Shown here piece after piece: positions 12,613 through 24,421 of a DNA stretch of 64,000 nucleotides (position 1 is the first letter of the stretch; each line of letters opens with the position of its first letter). The stretch spans positions 9,143,053-9,207,052 of the forward strand of contig NC_049905.1 in the NCBI RefSeq assembly GCF_001411555.2. The letters run 5' to 3'. The position numbers and the translations under genes were made by a program. Source of the DNA: Juglans regia (lineage: Eukaryota > Streptophyta > Magnoliopsida > Fagales > Juglandaceae). The notes beneath the pieces are model-generated. The model was not told the origin of the DNA, made no database searches, and saw nothing but the letters and a program-made list of their open reading frames with translations.

Positions 12613-13590
12613 ACAACAAATGAATGTGTAGACTTATATATAAAACAAACATTCACGAGGTACATATATAGCTCTATAAAAACTGGTGAATCTAAAAGTG
12701 ATTGAAATTTGGGTCTATATTAACTAGACTTGCGAACAAAGAGCTTGTACGAGACTTGCGGTCTAAGCCTGAACAAATGATTTTCCATAATATGATATAT
12801 AATACAATGGAAAGTTAGATGATATTGTTGTATTTCTATTTGAGTAAATCAAAATTGTGATGTTTCTTTTTATTTTTTTCTCAATTCATTGATGGATGCT
12901 TTTAAAAGTTTTATATATCTTTCTTGATGAAAACTTCTTCTTTCCCAAAGTTATATGAACCTTGATGGCTATTTTATTATGGAGCCTAAAATTTATTTTA
13001 TTTGTTGACTTTAGAAAGTCAAAGTTTCCCTTCAATAAATTTATGAATTTGTTGTTGTACATAAAACAAGTATCATACAACATTTTAACAATTTATGTAA
13101 ATGATTTTCAAGATTTAAAAGAATATAGTGTTCCATTTTGATAGTCAATTGAGTTAAAAATGGCATACATTAAGAAAAAAGTTGCTTTGATCTCAAATGT
13201 GGAAACAAATGAATGTTTAGACGTTTACATAAAGCTGCGAACATACATGATCATGAGGTATATACATATATAGTTGTACCTCTATGTAGATTTAGCACTT
13301 CTCATAAAATAAGTGTTTAGCCAAACAAAGATGATATGTGGATAGTTTGTGTTTCGTGATCTTTCTTCAGTTTAATGAGTTGCAGAGTCAGGGTTTCTTT
13401 TTTTTTTTTTTTTTTTTTTTTTGTCCACTCTACTAAATCAAGCTTAGTTTTTGACCTAGAATGGAGACTTTTGTTATAATATTCTCTCTTCCTCAATTCA
13501 TGAAAGAAAATCCTTTCAGAGATCAGGGAGAACATGGAGCTCCATTTTGATAGTTAACTAAGTTGAAAAATTAAATAAATGAAGAAGCTA
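12613..13590. repeat. Diverged tandem duplication
   Basis: Two blocks share the same order of landmarks: ACAAATGAATGT(G/T)TAGAC (12613 and 13203), GAGGTA..ATATATAG, CTCAATTCAT (12880 and 13492), and TCCATTTTGATAGT (13131 and 13542) followed by an A/T-rich GTTAAAAA step. The unit is about 400-590 bp, with an expanded poly-T in the second copy. There is no coding signal. Confidence 0.6.
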
Positions 13591-14096
13591 ATTGTATTTT
13601 TTTATTTTTTATTTCTATTTGTAGTCATTTCACACTAGATGGATATATTTATATTTTTAATAAGTTTTCACCTACATGTTTCAGCCCTTCTCAAAAATAA
13701 GTTCTAGCTTCATCCTTGCTCGTAGGCCAATGCTCCTTGTCTCTTCATGTCCAACAAAAATTGCTTATTTGTGACAAATTATTTATTATTAAAATAATTA
13801 TTTTATGTCAAAATAAGTCTATTATAATCACAAATAACTCATCATAAATATTCATTTTTCTTGTAGCGTACTAAAGGTGTCAGTTAAGGATAAATTCAAA
13901 CTGGACCGATCAAATAAGGAAAACATTTGATTTTGCATTGGATCACAAAAGGTAAAGAGTAGCTAGATGGTACAAAATATTGCTCATATCGTAGTTTGTA
14001 GAAAATCATGGTCGCTTAATAGCCGAAGCTATGTGAAGACCTTATTGACCTTCTTGTTTAGGATGTCTAAATAAGTCTCATAGCATTTGTGTGTAA

Positions 14097-14839
14097 GAGT
14101 GTAATCGGTCCAGTTTTGTACATTTTTTAAAATCGAACTGGTATATACCGATTTTAAAAATTTAAGAACTAATACTGAACCAATTTACTATCGAAATCAG
14201 ACCTTCCGATTTTTTAGATTTCAGTCCGGTCCGGTTTTACAGATTATCTATATTAGTAATAATATGATATTTACATATACTAAACTATTAGTCTATTTAT
14301 ATTGATAAATGATTTATATACTAAATAGATAAGCTCATACAAGCCCTTGTAAAAAAGTAGATCTTACCTAAAAAAAGTGTAAAAGAAACTATTCTTTACT
14401 AGTGAGACCCATTTTTTTACAAAGAGTTTGTATGAGACTTGTTTATTTGAGACTTGTACCTAACATTACTCTTTTATATTATAAGATTGAAATTTATATG
14501 TTTATCAAATGTTATATTAAAAAATTATAAAATCAAGTTTATATTATATTAATTTTATGTTATAACATTAATAGACTTGAATAATAATATTAGAATTTCA
14601 TGTTATATTAATTAGCAATTTAACATATAATACATATAATATGATATAAAAAATTATAAATATATATATATACAGGTCAGATTCGGTTTAAATAAGTTTT
14701 TAAAATATGAAAACTAGTACCACACTAGTTTGGGACCAGTTTTGGTTCTTTATGAATCGGTATCGCACTGGACCACTTGCAAACCCCAGCACTTCAGTTC
14801 GGTCCAGTTCAACCAGTTTTTTGGTTTCTTTTTACACTC
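14097..14839. mobile_element. TIR element with GGTCCGGT-rich ends
   Basis: The ends are GAGTGTAA inverted repeats. Both outer 150 bp are rich in GGTCCAGTTT / AACTGGACC and CCGATTTT-type motifs in inverted orientation, around an AT-rich core. This layout is typical of a non-autonomous DNA transposon. No target duplication was found and there is no protein-coding content. Confidence 0.5.
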
Positions 14840-15526
14840 ATATCTGTGTGGATGTCAACATCGGATCACCATCAATGAGTTGATATCATTATTAATTATT
14901 TTGACGTCATAAGTTACGTGTCATGAACACTTTAAAATGTTCAATACATTAGAAGATGCAATGCGAAATCATTTCTAAGAATTGCAAATTTTTCTCAAAC
15001 CTGGAGTTTGAAGTGATTACATTTTTTAAATACTTTGAATTGTTTAAATAATAATGATTCATTAACAATCATGTCTATATAAATTTCTTTATGTAGCATT
15101 TGAGTTCTATCAATACTGCACGCTAAGAGATCACTAACTAGATGAGGGTAAGATAACAAAAAGTTTAGAATCTATTTTCTTAGCAGTTAGAGATAGAGAC
15201 GCGTTTACAATAATAGCAAAAGGATTGAGGAAATGATATAGCATCTAAAGTACAAGAACAAATCCAAATAGAGATGATAGCTCGAATAGAGTATGTAATG
15301 TCACTGCAAAATGACTGTACTACTCAAAGGAAAAATAAATTATGTATGATTTCGTTTTTAATTCTCTCGATTTTGAAAATAATTATTATTTTCATGTTTC
15401 TAATTTTATGGCACAACTTGAGGGTAATTTAGACTATTTATTCTTTTATTTTCCACTAATAAGAAAAATATTTACATTGTCGTTCAAATGTAAATTGAGT
15501 CTTACATTTGTATAATTAAGCATAAT

Positions 15527-16430
15527 CACTATAAGGGGAATGACCTTTACCAGCAATTCATTTTCGCTGGTAAAACCCCCAAAATTACCACCTATAATAT
15601 TTGTCAGCGATTTATAAATCGCTGTAAGTTCGTCGATATTAAAGCCTCACTTTAGATCTACTTCAACGGAAGTCAAAAATCGCCAGCAAAGGTTTTTTTT
15701 TAGCGGCGAATTTTGTTCGCCACATATAGCAAATTTAATCGCCGCAATTACAAGATACAATTCAGTTCTTAATCATTGGGAAATATTATTTCCAACGATT
15801 CATTCCAGCAATAAAAGTTCGCCGGCATTGAGTAATACTCAATTGCAGCGATTATAACATCGATGGAAATAACTCAATAAAGGCGATTCTAAAATCGCCA
15901 TGAATTAGTGTTTCGTTACAAAATTGATTGGTGGCAATTTTGAACTCGCTGGTATTGATGTTTTACCAGCGACTTTAACATCGCTGCAATTGAGTTGTTG
16001 GTTAGACCAACTCTATTGCAGCGCTCATAAAATCGCCGTTAATAAGTCAATCACGGTGATTATAAAATCGCCGTTAATAAGTCAATCACGGCAATTATAA
16101 AATCGCCGTTAATTAGCGTTTCATTGGAAACTTATATAGCGGCAATTGTTAAATCGCCGCCACTGAATAATTACCAGCGATTTTCACATTGCTGCAACTG
16201 ACTTGTTGCTTTTGGGAACTCAGTTGCAGCGATCATAAAGTCGCCGTATAAAACGTTTCGTTTGTAAATTAACTAGTGGCGATTTATAAATCGCTGGTAT
16301 TGATTTAGGGCAGCGATTTTAACATCACTGGTAATGACTCATCACGTTTTTAACTTATATACCGGCGAAAAATTATCACCACTAAAGACCGTAAAATCGC
16401 CGATAAAACTGAATTCAGGTAAAACTTTTT
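15527..16430. mobile_element. Block of CACTA-like subterminal repeats
   Basis: It starts CACTATAAGG. Over about 900 bp it holds more than twenty copies of AAATCGC(C/T)G and its inverse, evenly spaced and in both orientations. The motif is the same as in the elements ending at 1264 and 21497. The right edge is not defined and no matching inverted terminus was found. Confidence 0.55.
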
Positions 16431-16689
16431 GAGCCAATTTTTTTACTAGGCCTGGTTTTTGGTTGTTCCTAAATGCAATATTCAACCAACAGAAAGCTTC
16501 ATTCATTCAAGTTGAACATCGAAAACACATGAAGCAAATAAAATCTATCAACTCATCCAAACTCATATGTATTTATACATTGGGGTGGTGTATTATATTC
16601 TCATATCAAGTACAAACTGAGCTACAACTGGAATAATAAATAATCATCACGGTCATAACAAATTGTTTAACTCTACTATCCATTGAAAT

Positions 16690-16842
16690 GACCACAACTC
16701 TATTTAAGTGGCACCCTTCATCGGCATTAGCACCCACAGTTCTGTATATCGTCTTCGATCGAAAAAAGGTAGCCTACATGAAGACATACTTCTCACGTTA
16801 CTTCTCATACTCTTCATCCGTGTATTTGACAATATCAACAAA
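16690..16842 (-). pseudogene. Possible SWC4/DMAP1-like gene fragment
   Basis: After a good splice acceptor (TTGTGCAG at about 16850-16843) the minus strand reads VDIVKYTDEEYEK and then a stop. That peptide closely resembles the region just before the SANT/Myb part of plant SWR1-complex subunit 4 (DMAP1 family) as remembered. The sequence after the stop (REKYVFM, a stop, then AT) does not match the family. It is most likely a captured, decayed exon next to the CACTA-like block. The match is short, so chance cannot be excluded. Confidence 0.35.
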
Positions 16843-16999
16843 CTGCACAACATTAAGGAAAACTAAAAAATTTAGTTATGATATTAATCAAGATAGGCTT
16901 GATGACATTATGACTAGAAGAAAAACCAATGAACCCCAAATTGAAAAATATCATTTGTGAAATTGGGTCTTTGAAATAGTATAGTGTTGTGAGAATCAC

Positions 17000-18817
17000 A
17001 CAGCTTGTTATTGTGCTACAATTGCATTGATTTGCAATAACTTTCTCTCTCTAGGAAAAAAAATACTAACAACATCCATCTGGGAATTTAATGACATAAT
17101 ATATATCACCTAGATCACTAATCAAATCAATAACCAAAAACTAATCACCAAGAGTTAAAAATTGGAACCATAACGGACATGGTCTAATATGTTGCCAACT
17201 ACTGCAAGCCAAATATCCAGCTGCTGGGTCCCAGCTCAGAAAGAGTATTGAGCTTAGCTTGAGTATCCCACAAATGAAGCCAAGCTTAAGCAGCTGGATA
17301 ATACTTATTTTAAAAAAAATGAACGAGATTTGCATACTCTAAAATTATATCTAACATTAGCTTTTAAAGAAAATGAAACCTTTAAATAAATAGATATTGA
17401 CATCCATAATAAACTATCATGTAATAAAACCAATCATCACATACATTGTTTTAGTCGTTTGATCTATGGGACTTGATCTCCTTCTATATAAGCCATAATG
17501 GAAGAATTAAGGAAGAGATGGGAGGAGGATGTGAAAAATGTGGTTGGAATTAATTTAGAAACCCATGATAAATTATTATAGTCTGACCCACGTAGTACAA
17601 TCATCTTGTTATAATCATGATCACACACATGATACCCCAATCATTTTCATGCATCAACACCATATTTACTCTCAAAATTGCGTTCAACATCTGGGCTCAG
17701 TGACATGCATTAATTGTTTGTGGTGCACGCCACATCCGTTTTGGAAATATTGTTTGAATATATAGATGTTTAGATTCCTAGGCATGCAAAAACCAAGTAG
17801 AAATTGGGTATTATGTATTCCTAGGTATCAAACAGCAAGATCCCATTTCTTGCTATCTATATATGTGTGTGTTAATGGACAGTACTACTGTCACATGTAT
17901 AAAATAGGGTGATGTCTTTGTTTTTTTATTTTCTATTTTTTGAAAGCGAAACTAATAGGACATGAAACAAGGAAAATGGTATTTTTCAAAGGATGAAGTG
18001 ACATGGGAGTGAGGAAGATGATAAGGACAAAGGATGGGTCAATCATGCAAGGCCTTGAATAAGGAAAGGCAAAATGTGGATATGAACAAAATAAAGACAC
18101 CCAATTTGCATATATATAAATATATATATATATCATGGTCAGCCGGCTGCCTACGGTACCTCATATATATGGCATAAATAGCAAGGTATAAGATCCTTGT
18201 AACAATGATAGAGGAAATATCGGTTACTATTTTTCAAAATAAGTGTACATGTGCTTGCACCTTGAGAACTTGCACCTAAAATTACTCTTACTTAAAAAAG
18301 TATGACCTCTTAACTTCTAAAAGAAAAACACCAAACAAAGCAATAACACGTATAGACCTATTATATGCCTCTCATCTAAGTAGTCAAATAGCTTGGTAGG
18401 TTCATGAGATAAAATTTGACAGCAAATTGTATTCACCTTCTATTATATGCAATGCTTGTTCTCGTAGATAGGAACATTAATGTATGGATGTTTGTGGAGC
18501 AAAGATCCACGTTTTTCAAAGGCTTTCGCCAAAATTTATTGAACAATAGGTTCTTAACTATCAAAAAAATCTCTTACCCATAATAAAAACATGGCCAAAG
18601 TAAAAAAGCAACCAACCAAAAACTTTAAACATGACAAATAGTCATTCACATTGCCAGTCAAGAACACTGATCATTTACTAACAGTAAAATCAACTCTATG
18701 CAAGCCCCAACTTTAAATGAAAAAATCCTGCACATCATTTATAATTGGTGGCCTCTAATTGAGACAGACACTACGTATTAAGGATCGATGCTCCTTAATT
18801 GTGGGAACTGTTTTCAC

Positions 18818-18868
<51 letters not shown>

Positions 18869-20530
18869 TTTATAATATAATATATTCATCCATGCATTTT
18901 CCATGCACCTCCAATATCCCTTCTTAATTAGCACCCAACAAAAAAGAAAAAATGCATTTATGATGTTATTGGTTTTAATGGGTTTTATATTTAACAATTA
19001 CTAATCAATGTTTCTCAAAGCTTCAACATAATAGAATTTGATCATCACAAAGGGTATACTTTTAAGAGCATAAAATCAATTCCACCGTGAGAAAAACATT
19101 GATTCCAAATCTATAAATGAAAACTAAGAAAAAATGGATTGAATGCCAAGCTAGCGTGCTATGTGTGTGTCTTTTACATTATTAGTGTGAATGAGATACC
19201 CTGAGGATGTGATATGTGTCAAGCACATAGTTTTTCGCCGACGATTTTTACTGTCATTATAAGATAAATTAGAGAGATCTTTCTTATGTTTTAAAAATCG
19301 ACTTAATTGAATAAAAAACATTGACACCTTAAATTCAGGTTTAAGTGATAAACCTAAATTGTGCTTTTAATAATTGGTTTATTAAGACTAGAGTCACCCT
19401 TCTATTTTCACAAAACATGATAATTATAGAACTTGAACAAAAACACCATTATTTAGTAAAAGAAGTAAGAAGATAATTAAGTTTAAGTAATTAGCATGGT
19501 AAGATTAGATATGTTTTCAGTCAAAAACTAACCACTAGGCATTAGAGTTAATTATTTTCAATTCAAATGTTCTTATTACTATTAGCTAGGTAGAAAGAAT
19601 CATGGTGTATTCACAGATTTTTTTTTTTCCTCTTTTGAAATATATATATTATTCATGGGGTTTTATGAAGAAGTGTCGAATACCAAACTTTAAGCAATTG
19701 AGAACCACATCAGAGACACATAAGGCAGGCAGGCATACAACATGAAATTTGTTGTGGGGTATAGGGGGATGATATATGTACATTCCAGATGCTATGATGT
19801 CGATGGGTGATTGATAAAGTAGGGATTTAATGCAAAAAATGTAAACTATGTGGTGTGCAAATTAAAAAATTCAAACATAGTTTATCAACATCTAATACCC
19901 ACATTAACACATGTTCAAAATGTAGATACACATGCAAAAATTGTGCAAAAAAGGAGATGATATCACAACTGCACAACTAGTGATTATGAGGTCAAACGGA
20001 AAACAACTGCCTACTCAAAGACAACTATAATTGGAATTGTACATTGAAAGAGAGATAGAAACAGAAGCAGCAAAAACAACAACAACACTCGATTTGTATT
20101 GATAGCTCTAACAATATGATTTTAATTAAATCAATGCAGGTTTTAAAATAGAAGTTATTTGTTCTTTAGATCGAGGAAACTAATGGAATATAACCATATG
20201 GAGCCTGGTTAGGTAGCTCAAGAAGTTGTCCGGAGAAACTTAAAGGCCTCATACAATGCATATAATTCTGTCTAAGTGCCCACTATATATAAGATTTTCA
20301 TGCTTGCATGATCTGTAGTCTATTTTTAATCCTTTAAATCAAGTGGCCACATCATTTTCAAAGAAGGCATTTATTCATTATGGATGCAATTGAAAGAGTT
20401 AACCTATAGTTAATTAATGATCAGCAAAAAAATTCCTACAAAAAATAATTTTATATGCACATTCAAACAAAGCAACATTCTTCACAAAAATCAGTTAACT
20501 ACATATTAGAATGTACCAAAAGGGGTCATA
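17000..20530. other. Intergenic, no gene seen
   Basis: AT-rich DNA with only short random frames. A (CT)n/(CA)n microsatellite lies at about 18822-18868, and TA-rich runs occur near 18105-18133 and 19640. No conserved domain, tRNA or clear transposon terminus was found. Confidence 0.6.
18822..18868. repeat. (CT)n/(CA)n microsatellite
   Basis: A pure CT run passes into a pure CA run, with the same arrangement as the repeat at 3356-3401. Confidence 0.9.
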
Positions 20531-20532
20531 AA

Positions 20533-21497
20533 CACTACAAGAAAAAGACTGTTTTTTATTGAATATCACCCACGAATTTTGCCAACTGCTAATATCCACA
20601 GCTTAGACCACCACATACAGAAAAGACAGATATACAAAAATTAAACCTAAAAGAAGAACATGGGAATGAGATTGACTGTGTAAAAAAATTACTGTACAAG
20701 CAAAAATAAAACCTCAAGGAAGAACATGGGAATGAAGCCCAAAAAGTTATGCATGAAGCTACAATGTAATAGAAAAATTAGACAAGAAAATATACCTGAA
20801 AGGGAATATATTCCCTGAAAATCAGACTTGGTTGACAGGAAAATGAAATCCAAAAACTTAGCTCCAAGCCGAATATGGAGGCATTGTGCGGCGACTTTCT
20901 AGGGGCAGGAAATGACTCGAAAATGAAGTGATGCCGCCATCAAATGAAAGTCGCGAAAAAAGTGGGGATCTACGAGGAATGTGGATTTGCAGGTGGGCTA
21001 TCCATGGAGAAACACGAACTAGGGGGAGAAAGGTGTGGGAAAAAGGAACTCTGAAGGTGAACGGCGTAGTTACCGCAGTGAAGCCTTCAAGTCGCCTTCC
21101 GTCCATCAAAAAATGCGGTGACCATCGGCAATGGCTAGTGGAGAAATGGGTTTTCTGTTTTTGGTCTGGGTTTCATCGAAGTGGAGAAGAACAAGCATGG
21201 TGGGGGAAAAAAAATTGGGGGGAAATAAAGATCTTTTGTGTTTTGGCGCCCACAATTAGTGTTGCGACGTAAATTACATTGTCGCAACAGAATAAAACCT
21301 ATACCAACGAACAATATTGCCGCTAATACATATATAATCGCTGCAAAAACTGGAATAAGTGAAGTCAGGGCCAAAATTCAGCATATGGTGTTAAAAATAT
21401 GCGGCAATTCCCAAATCGCTGCAAATAAGTACCATTCGCAATGATTTTTTTTGTAGCGATTATAAAATCGCTGGGAAAGAAGACTTTTCTTGTAGTG
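20533..21497. mobile_element. Complete short CACTA-like element (965 bp)
   Basis: It starts CACTACAAGAAAAAGACTG and ends with the inverse of CACTACAAGAAAAGTCT, a nearly perfect terminal inverted repeat of about 17 bp. AATCGCTGCAAA-type subterminal repeats fill 21250-21480. The middle (20850-21230) is a GC-richer stretch with a 114-residue plus-strand frame that has no recognisable domain. The 3-bp flanks do not match exactly. No transposase is encoded. Confidence 0.7.
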
Positions 21498-21706
21498 AAT
21501 GTTATGTCTGAACATGCAATAACATGCTTGAGCATGTTCTTAAATATGTTAAAATGGTTAAACATTTAAACATATAAAAAATTATGTTCGAATATGTGTC
21601 ACAGTACATATGAACAACCGTGTATATGTTACAATAAAATTATATTTACATTATAATTCTATCAATATTTATGTGCGAATGTAAACAACACTAGCAATCT
21701 AACATC

Positions 21707-22851
21707 TAGGGATGGGCAGTGGGGCCCCGCACCCTACTTCCCGACCCTCATCCACTCCACCCCTGGTTGGGCAGGGCAGACCCTCGTCTACTAGATGGGG
21801 GGGCGAGTGGCCCCATCCGCATCTGGCGCCCCCAACGAGGGCGAGGTTGACAAAACGACACTATTTTATATATATTCATATTATATATAAAAAGAAATCT
21901 CATATATCTAAACGACACCTTCTTGGGATAGACAAAACAGCGTCGTTTTGATAAGTGAAGTTAACCCCCCCCCCCCCCATATATCAAACCATATCGTTTT
22001 CTATAGTTTTGGTATAGACAAAACAACGTCATTTTGATAAGTGAACCCCCCCCCCCCACGCGAACCCTACCCTCAGTTCTCTTCTGTCTCTCATCTCTCC
22101 TCTGTGAAACACTGAAACCCTAGCCGCTCTCTCTCTTGCTTCGTTTGCCGTATGCCGTCAAGCCCGTCGCCGTTCATCCCTATCTCCTTCTCACGGCTAG
22201 TCCATCACCGTTTTGGTATGTTTCCTTTCTCTGTCATAGTCCCGAGTTTTTTGTTTAAATGTTTTCATTTTTGTAATTTTTATTTTTATTTTTGTTGAGT
22301 TATGGAGGATGGGATTAAATTGAGGAGTTGGAGGATGGGATCATGAATTGTGTGATGTGGAGTGTGGAAAATGTGCATGTGTATTGATTGTTGTGTAAAA
22401 CAAATTGTGCATGTGAAATTGTGACTTTAGGATTTTGAATTGAAACCATAAATTAGTTTAGGATATCAATCTGAAACCCTTAATTATCTTGAAAACCCTA
22501 AATTAATTTTGAGAAACCTTGAATTAAGACAGGGGTATTGATAACTTAATTTAAGGGTTTCGATTCGAAACCCCAATCTGTTTTGGGGTTTCAATAATAT
22601 CGAAACCACTTCTGTTTTGGGGTTTCGTTATCGAAATCACATTCAATTTTGGGGTTTCATGTCGAAATCCCGACCTATTTTAGGGTTTCAATATCAAAAC
22701 CCTGGAAGAATGGGTGTCCACCCCTACACCACGTCATCTGGACGGGGTATCCTACCCCCCATGTGCGGGGCGAGTGCTGGGAGGAAAATTCCCACCTATG
22801 CGGAGGCGGGGGGCGGGAAGGGGGCTACCCAGGGTGTGAGTAGCACCCTTA
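21707..22851. mobile_element. hAT-like non-autonomous element (1.1 kb)
   Basis: It is flanked by 8-bp near-identical direct repeats, CTAACATC at 21699-21706 and CTAACATA at 22852-22859, the target size of hAT elements. The ends read TAGGGATG and, inverted, TAAGGGTG. Both ends are rich in G/C runs (GGGGCGGG-type). Inside are a segment resembling a pyrimidine-rich leader (22070-22220) and a short tandem repeat at 22550-22710. No transposase is present. Confidence 0.65.
22550..22710. repeat. Minisatellite built on GGGGTTTCGATATCGAAA
   Basis: Four to five units of roughly 40 bp each contain TTTTGGGGTTTC followed by an ATCGAAA(C/T)C step, so each unit carries a small inverted repeat (GTTTCG..CGAAAC). 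It lies inside the hAT-like element. The copies differ by a few bases. Confidence 0.65.
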
Positions 22852-22864
22852 CTAACATATACTT

Positions 22865-24300
22865 TTAACGCCCAAGCATATGAATGTTGGTGTGATCTTG
22901 TTTGAATTAAAATATATTGAATGTATTATGATGAATTAGACCCTGTCCCGTAGCTACTAGCATCAAGCAAGTGTATAGAGCACAACATCCACATCAATTA
23001 AATAATATGATTTGATTTATAAGATTCAAATTTTAAAATTTATCTTCCATCAAAATATATATGTTACGTAAGTACTTTACGTGTGTTATCTACATCAACC
23101 TATAAATAGAATTTTTTATTATGATTCGTTCGGACGTATAATGTACAAGCGTTTACTTCCAAACATTGATATGCTACAAAAGGCTTCTCACGTTCGAACA
23201 TAGATTCAACAGAACGTCAAGCTACAAATTGTCACAAAAATATTTCGTGACAGTTTTTCATTTTCTTCATGACAGCTTTATTTGTTATATAATAAAGAAT
23301 CTAATCAATTAGTGCATTTTATTTAGAAATTAGGTCGGAAATAAGGCCCTATTAGTATACATCAGAGTTCTTTCTACACTTGGATTTGTTGATTAAAAAC
23401 ATAAATGTCAAGAAATAAAGTCTAAGAAGCAGTATGAAAAAGTTTTTTTTTTTTTGGAAAGATTAATTCTAACGAATCAAGATCTTCGATCTAGAGATTA
23501 TATATAATATTGTATATATATACATTTATATATATCCATATTTTTAATAAATTCTTTATTTTTAACTAGATAAATACTTTAACCGTAAAAAGATTGCAAA
23601 AAAATAAACCTATAAATTGACATGGTTTGATGTGATATGATAAATTGTAAAACTACTTTTATTATAAAATAGATCTAACGTATCATAAGAAGACATATCA
23701 GTTTATGGGTTTATTTTTATGGAATCTCTAATTTGTGGCTATAGCACTTCTGTTTTAATAAATAGTATATTTTATGATAACTTTTAAAATAATTTTGAAT
23801 TTTAAAAATTCGTACACACCATGCAGTAACCAAACCATTTTCAACCATGAGTGTTATTTTTTTTTAGAAGATGACGGTATCCTAATTTTATTAATAGTCC
23901 TCACTTGTAGCGGAGAAAAACTATAGTTACAATCAAATACCTAGGTGATACAAATAAGTATAAAATCAAAACCCATGTATCAAAAACCTAATCAACCAAC
24001 CAAAATAAAACAATGTTCACTATTGTTCAGAATACAATACCAAGACAAGACCAACCCTAGAAAACAAACCAACACCAAAGAAACCAAACTTACCAAGGAC
24101 ATACCTACGAGATGCGAAAATAAAGTAGCCCGATTCTGTCCGTACGAAGAAGCCCTCTTAACTAACTGGGCTTAATATCATCACTATCATCAACCCAATC
24201 CCTATTTTCAACCATGATGAATTCTTTCTTGTAATTCGCATTAAAACTCGGTTAATTTCGCAACAAATCTAAAAAAACACTAACTGATTAAGATGGAAAA
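22865..24300. other. Intergenic, no gene seen
   Basis: AT-rich DNA between the hAT-like element and the glycosyltransferase gene, with only short frames lacking domains. The last 120 bp (24303-24420) are pyrimidine-rich and are probably the 5' leader of the next gene. Confidence 0.6.
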
Positions 24301-24421
24301 TATTGTCTGTCTATCTCTCCCACTTTCTCTCTACCTTTCTTCTTTGTCTCTCAGATCCGCAAAATTCTCAGACCCAGCTTTCTTTCGTCCGATCTCCATG
24401 TCCACACCTTGAATTGAAACC

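Noticed and set aside
20858..21272. Two opposite-strand frames of 83 and 114 residues inside the CACTA-like element
   Set aside because: They mirror each other across a GC-richer leader-like segment and show no domain or start context.
22550..22710. CRISPR-like array
   Set aside because: Units are adjacent with no unique spacers, copies differ, and the setting is a plant transposon; it is a minisatellite.
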